Shown: piece by piece, positions 34,577-44,300 of the stretch
Layout: every line of letters begins with the position of its first letter
Numbering within the stretch: position 1 is the first letter of the stretch
The notes under the pieces: model-generated
What the model saw: only the letters and a program-made list of their open reading frames with translations
What the model was told of the DNA's origin: nothing
The model's database searches: none
Position numbers and translations under genes: made by a program
NCBI GenBank assembly: GCA_013306675.1
Contig: JABLUY010000257.1
Location: 1-50,930, forward strand
DNA: 50,930 nucleotides
Direction: 5' to 3'
DNA from: Thraustochytrium sp. TN22
Lineage: Eukaryota; Sar; Bigyra; Thraustochytrida; Thraustochytriidae

Positions 34577-36415
34577 TTAGTCCCAGAGCAGCAGCGGGTT
34601 CAGGTGCACAATCTGGTTGTTGCCGCCATAGCGCATCTCCTTGAGCTCTGGCGGGTCCTCGCCCTCGTCGCGCTTCAGAAAGCGCGTCTTCATCATGTAG
34701 TGGCCGCGGTACGAGATGTTGTCGTGCCAAGTCTCGGCAAGCTCGCGCACGGCTTCCTCGCAGACCGGCGCGACCTTGTCCAGAATGGCATGCGCCCAGG
34801 TGGCGCAGCTTGCGCCGAACATTTGTGCCATGCTCACGTAGCAGCCAAAGGCCTCCAGGTCCTCGGTCTCCTCGTCGGAGAACGCCGAGCTTGCTTCCAC
34901 CTTGCGCTCCTTGGCGAGCAGGATGACCTTGATGACGCGCTCGTGCAGCACGACCAGGCGGCCGACGCGCTGCCAGTCCGCGACGACGTCCGTCAAGTCG
35001 CTAGCACGATCCGGTTCCGAGTACTTGATCATGAGATCCATGCGCTGCGCGGGCGGCATCTCCAGCGAATTCAGGATGGCTTGGAGCTGCACGAGCAGCT
35101 CGCACTCCTCGGCAGCCTCTCCGTTTTGGACGGAGGACCGCCGCCGCAGGCGCGATCGCCGCTTGCGGCGCGCGCTCGGGCCCTCGCCCTCACGCTCCAC
35201 ATCGTCCGCGTCCACCGCCCCCTCGGACGCGGGCGGCAGGCCCGCACGCGCGCGCTCCTCCGCGTCCATCTGCGCGACGTGGTCCGCAAAGCGCTGCCGC
35301 TGCTGCTCCTGCTCCTTTCTTTGCTTGAAGGACGCGGAGCTGCCGCCGCCAGAGGCCGGCGGCGGCCGCGGCTTGCGGGACCCGCGCGAGATCTCGCCCA
35401 CCTGCACGCCGTGCCGAGGCCGGCGCAGACGCAGTTTGTCGTTGGTGTGGCCGCCCAGTGCGCGCGCTTGCACGTGCATGCCGGGCCGCTCCTCGCGCGT
35501 GCCCGCCTCGATCTCCTCGGCGCGCTCCGCCTCCACTTGGGCCTTGTACTCCTCGAAGCTCAGAACGGGTTTACATGAGCGAAAGGCGCTCTCGGCGCCC
35601 GGGTCGTCGTCCGCAGGGTCCTCACCGCCTCCCTCTTTGGCCGCCTCGCCGACCTGGGCGGTCTCAGCCCCGGCGCCCGAATCACCCACGGCACCGCGCG
35701 AGGACGCGGTGCGCAGCTCGCGCTTGGTGGTGCGAAAATTGGCCTCCAGCTCGGCCGCGCCCCGCTCGGCCGCCGGCGCGCTTTGCAGACGCTCGCGCGC
35801 CAGCATATCGTCCAGCACGGCGCGCTCCAGCGCCTCGTAGTGCATGCTGTGACTCAGCTCCACCTGCATTTGCGCTTCCATGCGCAGCTGGTTGGCCTCG
35901 GGAAGGAAGACGCCGGCCTCGTCCATCTCGCGCTTCTTGGCCGCATACCGCTCACGTATCCTGCGCGAGCGCGCCTGGCCCAGCTGGATGACGCGCTTGT
36001 GCACGTTCTCCCAGTCGTCCGTGCCGAGCAACGAGGCGAAGCGCTTGAGCTCGAGCGGCCGCAGGTAGGTTGCGGCCGGCTCCATGGCGCGCGGGTGGTG
36101 GTCATGCAGGTGCTTGGCATTTTCCGCGTCCCTCGGATCCACGGCCTCGACCTCCTCGGCCTCCTTGGCCGCAGACGCCGCCCCTGCGCCGCTGGCCGCG
36201 GTCGCGGGCCGCACGTCCGACTCCGCCGTGGATGGCCTCAGCGGCTGCGCTAGCTCAGCTCCGCGCTCCCTCTTGGCCGGCAGGCTCACCTCCTCGAGCG
36301 GCTTGATCTCGCGCGCGTCCAGCAGGCCGTCCTGCGCCACCTCGAGCGCGGTGGCGCGCCGGCGTAGCACGCCCTCGGCCGCGCCGCCGCGCCGCTCCAC
36401 GCTCGGCAGTTGCAT
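34577..36415 (-). CDS. Uncharacterised coiled-coil protein, possibly cilia-associated
   Basis: I choose the minus-strand ATG at 36413-36415 (612 residues, beginning MQLPSVERRGG). The open frame extends further upstream but there encodes His/Arg/Ala-rich tandem-repeat sequence. Helical charged regions occur at about 130-230 (RSRRIRERYAAKKREMDEAG) and 330-440. The C-terminal 170 residues are the most protein-like: QLQAILNSLEMPPAQRMDLM, a D-W-Q-R helix, then AFGCYVSMAQMFGASCATWA and a Tyr-rich end. The EMPPAQRMDLMIKYS part recalls a motif in CCDC87-like ciliary coiled-coil proteins, but this is a weak resemblance. It is divergent from OGG1 over 274 bp. Confidence 0.75.
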   Translation of the reverse strand: MQLPSVERRGGAAEGVLRRRATALEVAQDGLLDAREIKPLEEVSLPAKRERGAELAQPLRPSTAESDVRPATAASGAGAASAAKEAEEVEAVDPRDAENAKHLHDHHPRAMEPAATYLRPLELKRFASLLGTDDWENVHKRVIQLGQARSRRIRERYAAKKREMDEAGVFLPEANQLRMEAQMQVELSHSMHYEALERAVLDDMLARERLQSAPAAERGAAELEANFRTTKRELRTASSRGAVGDSGAGAETAQVGEAAKEGGGEDPADDDPGAESAFRSCKPVLSFEEYKAQVEAERAEEIEAGTREERPGMHVQARALGGHTNDKLRLRRPRHGVQVGEISRGSRKPRPPPASGGGSSASFKQRKEQEQQRQRFADHVAQMDAEERARAGLPPASEGAVDADDVEREGEGPSARRKRRSRLRRRSSVQNGEAAEECELLVQLQAILNSLEMPPAQRMDLMIKYSEPDRASDLTDVVADWQRVGRLVVLHERVIKVILLAKERKVEASSAFSDEETEDLEAFGCYVSMAQMFGASCATWAHAILDKVAPVCEEAVRELAETWHDNISYRGHYMMKTRFLKRDEGEDPPELKEMRYGGNNQIVHLNPLLLWD

Positions 36416-36689
36416 CGCGCTGCTCGCCGGCCTGCGTGCCTGCCCGCGTGCCTGCGTGCCTGCGTGCCTGCGTGCGTGCCCGCCTGCGCCGCGCGCTGCA
36501 GCGCCCTCGCGCTCGCGCGGTGACTGTGGTCGCGACGCAGAGAGACTTGGAGAGCCTGACGGAGAGGGAGAGAGAAAATGCAAGAGCGTAACAGCTCGTG
36601 GGGCAGAACGCGCGCGGCACGGCGGCGGAACGGACACGCGCGGCTCGACCAGCCAGCGCCAGTCAGGCAGGCAGAAGAACTCCGCCGGC
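36416..36689. promoter_or_regulatory. Divergent promoter region of coiled-coil gene and OGG1
   Basis: This 274-bp stretch is the only space for both promoters. At about 36431-36485 there is a tandem repeat of GCGTGCCT-type units. No other element can be named. Confidence 0.4.
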
Positions 36690-37958
36690 ATGGCGGGCGC
36701 GGCGCGCGGGCGCTGGCAGGCGCTGGCAGGCCGCGGCCAGCTCGTGCTGCGCCACACGCTCGAGAACGGGCAGTGCTTTGGCTGGAAGCGCCTCGGCGGA
36801 GATGCCGCCGGCGCCAGCTACGCGGGCGTCGTGGACGGCCTCGCGGTGCAGCTGCGCGAGGCCGACGGCGGCGAGGTGGAGTTCCGCGTGCTGGCGGCCG
36901 CCCGGGGACAGGCGCGCGACGACGCGCGCCGCGCGCTGACGACGTACTTTCAGCTGGACGTGGACCTGGAGCGGCTGCGCGGCGACTGGGCTGCCAAGTG
37001 CGCGCGGATTGCCACCGTGGGCCAGTGCCTGCCGGGCATGCGCGTGTTGCAGCAAGACCCGTTCGAGTGCCTGGTGTCCTTCATCTGCTCGAGCAACAAC
37101 AACATCGCGCGCATTACGCTCATGCTAGACAGGCTGCGCGCGCGATACGGCGAGGCGCTGGCTTTGGAGCGCGAGGACGCCGCGCTGCTGGTGGGTCCGG
37201 CCGGCGAGGCGCTGGCGCTGTACAGCTTCCCGACGCCCGAGGCGCTGGCGCGCGCGTCCGAGGCGGAGCTGCGCGCGCTGGGCTTTGGGTACCGCGCCAA
37301 GTACATCCAAAAGTCGGTCGGGGCCTTGCTCGCCCACGAGGGCGGCCCGCACGCGTGGCTGGCGCGCCTGCGCGCCATGGACCAGACCGAGGACAGTCTG
37401 CGCGTGGTGCGCGAGGCGCTGCTGGGGCTGGACGGCGTCGGGCCCAAGGTGGCCGACTGCGTCGCGCTGTTTTGCCTCGACCGCCGCGGCGTCATCCCGG
37501 TCGACACGCACGTGTGGCAGATCGCCTGCCGCGACCTGGACCGCGACCTGGTGCATGTCAAGTCGTTGACGCCAACGGTCTACGAGCGCATCGGGCGTCT
37601 CTTTCGTGAGCGCTACGGCCCGTACGCCGGCTGGGCCCATAGCCTGCTCTTCGCCGCGGAGCTGCCGCAGTATCTGAGTCTGCTCCCCGCAGACATGCAG
37701 GAGGAGGTGCGCGCCTTTGCCGCCACGGAGAAGGCGCGAAAGGCGGAGGCGCGCCAGGCGAAGCAGGAGCGCCAGGCGCAGCGCGCTGAGGAGGTGAAGG
37801 AGGAGCCAGGCGCGCCGCCACGGACGAAGAAGCGGGCGTCGGTGGAGAAGGTCACGAAGAAGCGGACGAAGAAGCGGGCTTCGGCGGAAAAGGTCAAAGA
37901 GGAGCCGGCCCGCGCGGCCAAGACGAAGCGGCCGCGGCGCACGCGCGGCGCGACCTGA
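36690..37958 (+). CDS. OGG1: 8-oxoguanine DNA glycosylase/AP lyase OGG1
   Basis: The 422-residue protein starts at the ATG at 36690 (MAGAARGRW). The family marks are in order: QCFGWKR (28-34), SFICSSNNNIARI (130-142), LGFGYRAKYI, and the helix-hairpin-helix LLGLDGVGPKVADCVALF with catalytic Lys253, followed by the PVDTHVW segment with catalytic Asp272. These correspond to human Lys249 and Asp268. The enzyme removes 8-oxoguanine opposite cytosine in base excision repair. Residues after about 330 form a Lys/Arg-rich tail with repeated TKKRAS and KVKEEP units, longer than usual and a likely nuclear localisation or DNA-binding extension. The upstream frame is open but belongs to the leader. Confidence 0.95.
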   Translation: MAGAARGRWQALAGRGQLVLRHTLENGQCFGWKRLGGDAAGASYAGVVDGLAVQLREADGGEVEFRVLAAARGQARDDARRALTTYFQLDVDLERLRGDWAAKCARIATVGQCLPGMRVLQQDPFECLVSFICSSNNNIARITLMLDRLRARYGEALALEREDAALLVGPAGEALALYSFPTPEALARASEAELRALGFGYRAKYIQKSVGALLAHEGGPHAWLARLRAMDQTEDSLRVVREALLGLDGVGPKVADCVALFCLDRRGVIPVDTHVWQIACRDLDRDLVHVKSLTPTVYERIGRLFRERYGPYAGWAHSLLFAAELPQYLSLLPADMQEEVRAFAATEKARKAEARQAKQERQAQRAEEVKEEPGAPPRTKKRASVEKVTKKRTKKRASAEKVKEEPARAAKTKRPRRTRGAT

Positions 37959-38066
37959 CTGACTGTGTGACGGTCGGCACCGGCAGGCACCGGCAGGCAC
38001 CGGTCGGCACGACTCAACCCGAGACGCGCCGCGCCGCGCCGCAATGTGCAGGGCGCTGCTCACATG

Positions 38067-39200
38067 TCAGTGCAAAACGTGTGCGAGGATGTGTCGGGCA
38101 TTGTCGATGAGCGCGCGCTTGAGGTCCGCGTCGCCCCGTGCGCGCTCGGCCTCTGCCTGACGCAAATCCGCCTGGCGCGCGGCAAGATCGGCGCGCAGGC
38201 CCTCTAGCTCAGGCGGCAGGCGGCGATCAACCTCGGAGCAAGCAGCGCGCAGCTGTTGGAGCTGCGGCCCGAGCGCGCGCGAGAGCGTCGCCTGCAAGCT
38301 GTCGCAGCCCTCGGGCAGCCGCAAGCCGGCGTCGTCCTCTCGCTGCTGAGCCAAGAGGTGCAGCTGGTCGCGCAGCCGCTGCATCGCCGGGTTCTCCTCA
38401 TGCAGCGCGAGAAGCACGTCGCGCGTGCGCAGCGCATCGTCGCGGCGCGCAGCGGTCTCGGAGGCGGCCTCAGCGGCAGCACGGTCGGCGCGGCGCGCTG
38501 CGACCTCTGCCTCAAGGCGCGCCAGGTCGGCGGTGAGCCGCTGCTCCTCTTGTTCGAGCTCGTCGCTGAAGGCGGCGACCTCGCTGGAGCGTGCGTCGCG
38601 GTCGGCGCAGGCGCGGTCGAAGAGATCCGCCTCGGTGTCGGCGAGCGCGCGCATGCTCTTGAGCAGCGCATCGGCCGGCACGTCCGCGCGCAGGACCGCC
38701 TCGCTCTCGAGCGCTGGCAGCGGCGGCGCCGGCGTGCCGTCCGCGTCCTGCACGGGCGCGCGCGCCACGCGCGCCTGCATGGCGGCCAGGCTGAGGCACC
38801 ATACGAGCACCTGTGCGCTGCGGCCGCGCGCCATGTTGAGCGTGGATCCGCGGCCGACGCCGAGCGGCAGCGCGCCGTGCGCCTCGAGGTCGGCGAGCGC
38901 GTCGCGCAGGCGCGCCTTGAACTCGCGCCGCTGCGCGTTATCCTGCGCTGGGTAGCATGATTTAACCGCCTTGCGAATTTCCGCGCCTTTGATGCGCAGC
39001 AGCAGAAAGTACACGGCGGCCAGCAGGCCGCCCTCGTTGCTCCCCGCGCCCTCGAACATGTCGGCGCCCAGCTTGGCGCCCGCCGCCTCGCGCGCCTCCG
39101 CGGACCTCGAGAACCCGAGCAGCGTCAGGTTGCGCCAGAACCCCTCGGCCGCGGCGCGCTGCAGCGCGGCCTCGCTTGCGCGCGACGCCGCGGTCGCCAT
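38067..39200 (-). CDS. HAUS6: HAUS6-like augmin complex subunit
   Basis: The 377-residue protein starts at the minus-strand ATG at 39200. Residues about 18-150 match the HAUS6 N-terminal domain: FWRNLTLLGF, MFEGAG, VYFLLLRI, SCYPAQDNAQRREFKARL, and a LP..R.....RG.S...L....SL ending. Helical, Ala/Arg/Glu/Asp-rich coiled coil follows to the end. Augmin binds along spindle microtubules and recruits gamma-tubulin to branch new ones. The protein is shorter than animal HAUS6 (about 950 residues), lacking the long disordered C-terminus. The call rests on the N-terminal pattern and is fairly good, not certain. Its stop faces the OGG1 stop across 108 bp. Confidence 0.7.
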   Translation of the reverse strand: MATAASRASEAALQRAAAEGFWRNLTLLGFSRSAEAREAAGAKLGADMFEGAGSNEGGLLAAVYFLLLRIKGAEIRKAVKSCYPAQDNAQRREFKARLRDALADLEAHGALPLGVGRGSTLNMARGRSAQVLVWCLSLAAMQARVARAPVQDADGTPAPPLPALESEAVLRADVPADALLKSMRALADTEADLFDRACADRDARSSEVAAFSDELEQEEQRLTADLARLEAEVAARRADRAAAEAASETAARRDDALRTRDVLLALHEENPAMQRLRDQLHLLAQQREDDAGLRLPEGCDSLQATLSRALGPQLQQLRAACSEVDRRLPPELEGLRADLAARQADLRQAEAERARGDADLKRALIDNARHILAHVLH

Positions 39201-39613
39201 CGTCCCGAGCCCGCGCCGCGCGCCCGCGAGGTCCAGGCGCGCACGGCGGTTAGCGTTTTGGTGATGGACCTTGATGCCTAAGTTAGGTCATGTATGGATG
39301 GTCTCGACGCTCCAAGTCACTCACACGTCTTCGCCAACGCGAGCAGTGGCACCCGTGCAAGACCTGAACAGGGAGCTCGCTCGCTCGCTTGCTCGCTCGC
39401 TCGCTCGCTTCCTGGCTCGCTGGCGAACGTGCCAAGCGGCATGACGCACGCGCTTGGCTGGCCAGCGAGCTGAGCAATGACGGAGCGGCGCCAGACCTCG
39501 AACTCGCGCTCGACCTCGAGCCCGTGGCGCGCGCGGCGGCGCGCGACAAAGCGGCGGAGCAGCGGCGCGCCCCGGCCGACTGCGCGGCGCGCCGCGCTGC
39601 GCGCGACGGCAGA
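39201..39613. promoter_or_regulatory. Divergent intergenic region, HAUS6-like gene and PRPF31
   Basis: About 410 bp with no gene. A (CTCG)n tetranucleotide tract is at about 39375-39411. The frame of PRPF31 stays open upstream here but is not homologous to known PRPF31 N-termini. Confidence 0.45.
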
Positions 39614-41170
39614 ATGAAGCGCGCCGCGGAGCTGCTGGACGACTTCGACGAGCTAAGCGAGGAGGAGGGCGACCTGCAGCAGCAGCAGCAACAGGAGGAG
39701 GAGGAGGAGGAGAAGGCGCAGACGCAGGTGAAGGAGGAGAAGGATGGCGATGCGAGTGCGCCGCAGCCTGCGGGCAAGCTGGCGTCCGCACGCGAGCTGG
39801 CAGACGACCCCGAGGTGGCCGCGACGGTGGCCAAGGTGCGCGAGTTGGCAGCGCTGCCCGAGGAGAGCCTGAGCTCGGGGCCGGGCGCCGTGGCGGCGTA
39901 CAAGATGGTGGTGGAGGCGACGAGCCTGGCGTACCGGATCGAGGACGAGGTGGTGCGCATCCACGGGCTGCTGACCGAGGCCTTCGGGCAGCGCTTTCCC
40001 GAGCTGCAGTCGCACGTGCCGGAGGCGCGTGCGTATGCACGCGTGGCGAAGTTGATCGGGAACGAGTCGGACATGACCAAGGTGGACCTGGCGAGCGTGC
40101 TGACGCCGGCGCAGTCCATGGCGGTGTCGATGACCGGGTCGAAGCTCAAGACGGAGCCCCTGGCCGAGGAGGTGCTGCGCGGGGTGGCAGCGGCGGCGGA
40201 CGCGATCGAGTCGCTCGAGGTGACGCGCAAAAGCGAGCTGCTGCCGTTCGTGGCGAGCCGCATGGCGTCGATCGCGCCCAACACGACGGCACTGCTCGGT
40301 AGCGAGGTGACGGCGCAGGTGCTGGGTATCGCTGGCGGCCTGGAGAAGCTGACGCGCATCCCGGCGTGCAATGTGCGCGTCCTGGGCAAGGACGCGTCAG
40401 CACTGAACGGGTTCTCGCGCGTCGCGTCGATGCGGCACTTTGGTGTGCTGTACGCGTGCCCGCTGGTGCAAGAGTGCCTGCCGGAGCACCGCGTCAAGGC
40501 GATGCGCGTGGTTTCTGGGCGCGTCTCGCTGGCAGCGCGCGTGGACCACGCACGGACGGACCGGGACGGCTCGGCGGGGCGCGCATGGTGCGAGGAGATC
40601 AAGGGCAAGCTGGAGAAGTGGCATGCGCCGCCGCCGGGCAAGACGAAGCGCGCGCTGCCCGTGCCCCAGACCGTGTCAAAGAAGCGGCGCGGCGGGCGCC
40701 GCGCGCGTGCTGTCAAGGCGCGTCTGGGCATGACGGACGTGCGGCGCGAGATGAACCGAACCAACTTTGGCGAGGCGGAGGCGGACGAGTACGGCGACTC
40801 GGCAATGGGCAACACGTTCGGGCGCCTCGGCAAGGACGGAAGCGGCCAGGTGCGCATCACGGAGAAGGTCATGAAACGGCAAAAGGTCGACTTTGCGCAG
40901 TACAAGTTCGAGAACAAGAGCGCCGAGGCACAAGCGCGGCAGGAGATCATGGATCGCCTCCGCGACGACGCGGACGAGCCGTCTGCCTCCGCTCGGGCAG
41001 CACTGCTTGGCGCCGCGTCGCACGCGCAAAAGCACAAGGGCCCAGCGCTCGCCACAACAGATGGCATGGGGATCTCCTTGGCGAACCCGGGCACCCGGCC
41101 GTCAGCGAGTGGCAGTGCGCCTGGGTCATCTCGGTACGTGACAGGTGGGCTCGACTTCCGGAAGAAATAG
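39614..41170 (+). CDS. PRPF31: U4/U6 small nuclear ribonucleoprotein Prp31
   Basis: I choose the ATG at 39614 (518 residues, MKRAAELLDDFDELSEEEG), which fits the acidic start of the family better than the longer upstream frame. After a Gln/Glu run (coded by CAG and GAG) comes the NOSIC/Nop region: ELQSHVPEARAYARVAKLIGNE, TPAQSMAVSMT, then the Nop domain SRMASIAPNTTALLGSEVTAQ, GGLEKLTRIPACNV and FGVLYACPLVQ. The C-terminal Prp31 domain follows (QTVSKKRRGGRRARAVKARLG, ending VTGGLDFRKK). Prp31 clamps the U4 5' stem-loop with the 15.5K protein and is essential for tri-snRNP assembly. Length and order are normal. Confidence 0.95.
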   Translation: MKRAAELLDDFDELSEEEGDLQQQQQQEEEEEEKAQTQVKEEKDGDASAPQPAGKLASARELADDPEVAATVAKVRELAALPEESLSSGPGAVAAYKMVVEATSLAYRIEDEVVRIHGLLTEAFGQRFPELQSHVPEARAYARVAKLIGNESDMTKVDLASVLTPAQSMAVSMTGSKLKTEPLAEEVLRGVAAAADAIESLEVTRKSELLPFVASRMASIAPNTTALLGSEVTAQVLGIAGGLEKLTRIPACNVRVLGKDASALNGFSRVASMRHFGVLYACPLVQECLPEHRVKAMRVVSGRVSLAARVDHARTDRDGSAGRAWCEEIKGKLEKWHAPPPGKTKRALPVPQTVSKKRRGGRRARAVKARLGMTDVRREMNRTNFGEAEADEYGDSAMGNTFGRLGKDGSGQVRITEKVMKRQKVDFAQYKFENKSAEAQARQEIMDRLRDDADEPSASARAALLGAASHAQKHKGPALATTDGMGISLANPGTRPSASGSAPGSSRYVTGGLDFRKK

Positions 41171-42259
41171 TAGGGGCTGTTGTGCGTGTAAAGTTTCGTG
41201 TGCTTTTGATTGGCGGGAAGAGCCCTGACGCGCAGGCAGGCACGGGTAGCTGCTAGCTGGAGGCATCTCGAAGTCTCGTGGTCTGTGTGCACGGCGGGAC
41301 CTTGCGACGTCCCCAAGACGCGGCGCGGCAAGCGTCTCGACGAAACGTTACGGCCGCGCGCGAAGCCACGGTCGTGGAGTAACCTGGCTGGCTGGCAGGC
41401 AGGCAGGCAGGCTGGCTGGCTGGCTGGCGTGTGAGCGGCTTGCCTGCCAGTGAGTGAGCACAAGGCCGGATTTCGCGTGCGTGATGGCGTGCAGGTCCCG
41501 GAAGCTGTGGGCTGGATAGTTTCGTTGGTCGTGCGTGGTACATGCAGCAGGAGTGAGGCCTTGAAGTGCACTGCACCCCCTCGTTGTTCCTGCTTTCTGT
41601 TCGTCAGAAGAGGCACTGCACTTGCAATGTCTTGCAAGCGGCGAGTGAGAGTTCTCGCTTTTCATTTCTTTCTTGTTTGGGCAAAATGGGGACTCGGACG
41701 CGCGCAAGCGTCCGCGTGCCCAACTCGCGCAGCACTGCGTAGCAGCCCGCGCCTCTCGTGCTGGCTGCCGGATAATGGGCGGCGCATCGCCGCCTGCAGG
41801 CTGCAACTGCCGCAACCGGCCCGAGCGGCTCGGCTTTGCAAAGTGCTGGCGAAAGGCGTAGCGTAACGACTAGTTGATTGCCGGGAGACGTGGCGTGCCC
41901 CAGGCGCGCCACAGCGCTGCGGGCCGAGACAATGGCGACGCGGCGACGTGGGGCCACGGTGGGGAGCAGACGCGGAGCGCGTGCAGCTTTTCGGGCATGT
42001 AACTGTCGTTGAATGGCGCATGTGGAGCACCGCGATTGAGCGGTTGAGCGCCCGAAAGGACAGTGACCATGTGTCTCTGCGCTCTTCGTGGAGTGCGGTT
42101 TTGGCTCAAGCTTGTGCAGGCAATTGACGTGGAGGCAGACCTCTTTCGGGCGTGCTGCGGAGGACGAGCCGCCGGTCGCTTCGTGGGAGGGAGCAGGAGA
42201 GGCCGTAGCAGCAGAAGCACAAGCACTAAGCGAGCGCACCACCAATACCAGCACCAGCC
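41171..42259. other. Gene-poor intergenic region
   Basis: About 1.1 kb with no recognised gene. A GGCA/GGCT tetranucleotide tract is at about 41388-41428. Frames open here are short and of mixed, non-protein-like composition. The end near 42200-42259 (AGCAGAAGCACAAGC) looks like leader of the secreted-protein gene. Confidence 0.5.
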
Positions 42260-43720
42260 ATGGTGCGCGCAGCGCTCGTGGTGGCCGCGCTGGCGCTGGT
42301 GGCGCCGAGCGCCCAGGCGATTGTGGAGACAAACGGCGGCATCCAGGTCGTGCACACGGGCTCGGACTACAACCTGCAGTACGAGTGGGAGTATGTGGAC
42401 GAGGCGGAGCCCTTCGTGTACTTTGACGTGAAGCTCACGGGCGCCTCCAAGGCGAACTCGAATGAGCTCGTCGGTTTTGGTCTCGGCCTCGTGTCCCAAA
42501 ACGTGAACCCGCAGACGCAGAGCGACCTCCGCTACATGAAGGGCGCCCGTCACATCCACTTCCTCTTCGCGGCCACCAACCCGGTGACCGCGTCCATCTT
42601 CCAGCTCGTGCGCGAGACGTGCGCCAGCGACAGCGAGTGCGATAACGTGAGCTGGAACTATGCCAAGTACTGGCCGTCGTACCGCAATCTCATCGACGAC
42701 TCGCGCAGCGATGGCTGCGAGGTGCCGGAGGGCTCGCTGGAGATCGTCAGCCTGACGGTCTCCGAGACTTCGTCGACCGCGGACATGGACATGCGGCTCA
42801 AGATCTACCCTGAGGTCTTCCAGTCCTGCTCGTCCAACAACGAGAACGCAGGCGACTTTGAGTTCTCGCTCGAGCCTCACACGAAGATCAGCGTCACGAG
42901 CGACTTCTGGCTCGACACGACCCGCGAGGCGCCCAACACCTTCCGGCGCGCGCGCCAGCACATGTGGAACGACGGCGACGTCATGGACCTGGTGCTCACC
43001 ACCTCGCCGCCTACCAAGGAGCCCACCAAGGCGCCGACCTTCGCGCCCACGACGGGCACGCCGACCCGGGAGCCCACCTTTGCGCCCACCTTTGCTCCCA
43101 CCAAGGAGCTGCAGTGCCCGGACCCGATCGAGTGGACCGAGTGCGGCCGCGTCAATGACATGTTCCGCCACATCAAGAAGTCTGAGAAGCGCAAGGACGC
43201 CATCAAGCGGAAGTGCGGCTCCAAGGAGTTCCGCAAGCAGTGCGTCTACTGCGACTCGGGCCGCGATTCCTTCACCGGCTGCCGCCCCAAGGACGACGCC
43301 TCCGGCGACCGCTACCCGACGGCCGACCTCTGCGCCAGCTCGATTGTGCCCTTCGCCGACAAGGGCTGCGAGAAGTTCCCGACTTGCCCGGATCCCCTGC
43401 TCATGGACGCCTGCCGCGCAGTCAACAACCTTCCGGTGCCCGGCACCCCGCGCAACAAGCGCCCCATCTGCATCAACGCCTTTGAGTACGGCGACTTCCA
43501 GGTCAAGCGCGGCGAGTGCATGTGGTGCCGCGGCCGCTGCCTCGCCATCTCCGACACGTACAACGACTCCAAGTACGTCAAGGCCATCGTCTGTGAGAAC
43601 AACAACTTCTTCAACCAGATTTACGGCTGTCCCTACGGCTCCGGCCCCGGCGCCCAGGGCATCTCCTCCAAGTACTACGAGAACAACGGCGGCGTCGTCG
43701 ATGGCACGGTCGGCAACTGA
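42260..43720 (+). CDS. Secreted Cys-rich protein with PT-rich linker and two CPDP modules
   Basis: The 486-residue protein starts at the ATG at 42260 in a CC-ATG-G context. Residues 1-20 form a signal peptide ending AQA. Residues about 21-245 are a globular extracellular domain with four or more cysteines that I do not recognise. Residues about 248-284 are a Pro/Thr linker of repeated PTKEPTKAPTFAPT units, a style common in stramenopile secreted proteins. Two related modules follow, each starting CPDP (about 286-380 and 382-470) and sharing R-V/A-V-N and C-x-W/Y-C patterns. No membrane anchor is seen at the C-terminus, so secretion or cell-wall association is likely. Function is unknown. Confidence 0.85.
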   Translation: MVRAALVVAALALVAPSAQAIVETNGGIQVVHTGSDYNLQYEWEYVDEAEPFVYFDVKLTGASKANSNELVGFGLGLVSQNVNPQTQSDLRYMKGARHIHFLFAATNPVTASIFQLVRETCASDSECDNVSWNYAKYWPSYRNLIDDSRSDGCEVPEGSLEIVSLTVSETSSTADMDMRLKIYPEVFQSCSSNNENAGDFEFSLEPHTKISVTSDFWLDTTREAPNTFRRARQHMWNDGDVMDLVLTTSPPTKEPTKAPTFAPTTGTPTREPTFAPTFAPTKELQCPDPIEWTECGRVNDMFRHIKKSEKRKDAIKRKCGSKEFRKQCVYCDSGRDSFTGCRPKDDASGDRYPTADLCASSIVPFADKGCEKFPTCPDPLLMDACRAVNNLPVPGTPRNKRPICINAFEYGDFQVKRGECMWCRGRCLAISDTYNDSKYVKAIVCENNNFFNQIYGCPYGSGPGAQGISSKYYENNGGVVDGTVGN

Positions 43721-44300
43721 TTCTGATTCTGATGTGGGCACCACCATCACCCTCTGACCCGACCAGGGATACGACCCCGACCAGGGAAACGACTGAGTGT
43801 GGAGACGCTGCCTTCAGCTGCCAAGGCGTCGACGACTAAAGGAGCACCTTCAACGACTTCGAGAAGGTCTTCAGCGAAGGCGAGAGCCACCTTCAGCACA
43901 GGGCGAAAGGCACCTTCGACGACCCCCTTCAGCAAAGACATTTCCCTCCCACTCTCTATCTGGATGATGAGCTGCTTCATGCGAAACCAAACGACGAACC
44001 CATTTGATCTCATTCCACAGTAAGCAAACGATCCGGTCTCATTCGAGCGAAAGCAACCGCTTCGATCTCAATCGAGAGAAAGCAAACGACGAACATCCTG
44101 CGAAGTAACATCCGAGCCTTCGAGCCTTGAGCATGGCAGTCCTTCGCCGTGCGAGTATACTTGATCAACTGGCAGTGCTCAACACTTGAAAAATACGCCG
44201 CACCGTTGTTCGTACACCTGCGCCACGACCGTGTTTCGTGCGTCACGATCTTTGCGCGTGATCGCTCTTCTTCTCCTGCAGACATCGAAGACGCAGCGTC
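43721..44300. repeat. Intergenic region with degenerate short repeats
   Basis: No gene is seen. Between about 43755 and 44095 several short motifs recur: ACCCCGACCAGGG(A) twice (43757 and 43774), CACCTTCAACGAC/CACCTTCGACGAC, and AGCAAACGA with GATCTCAATCGAG/GGTCTCATTCGAG. The stretch looks like old tandem duplications. The last 200 bp are ordinary and may hold the SNARE promoter. Confidence 0.45.

Noticed and set aside
39389-39613. Longer N-terminus of Prp31
   Set aside because: It reads through a CTCG tract and has no family resemblance; the ATG at 39614 fits known Prp31 starts.
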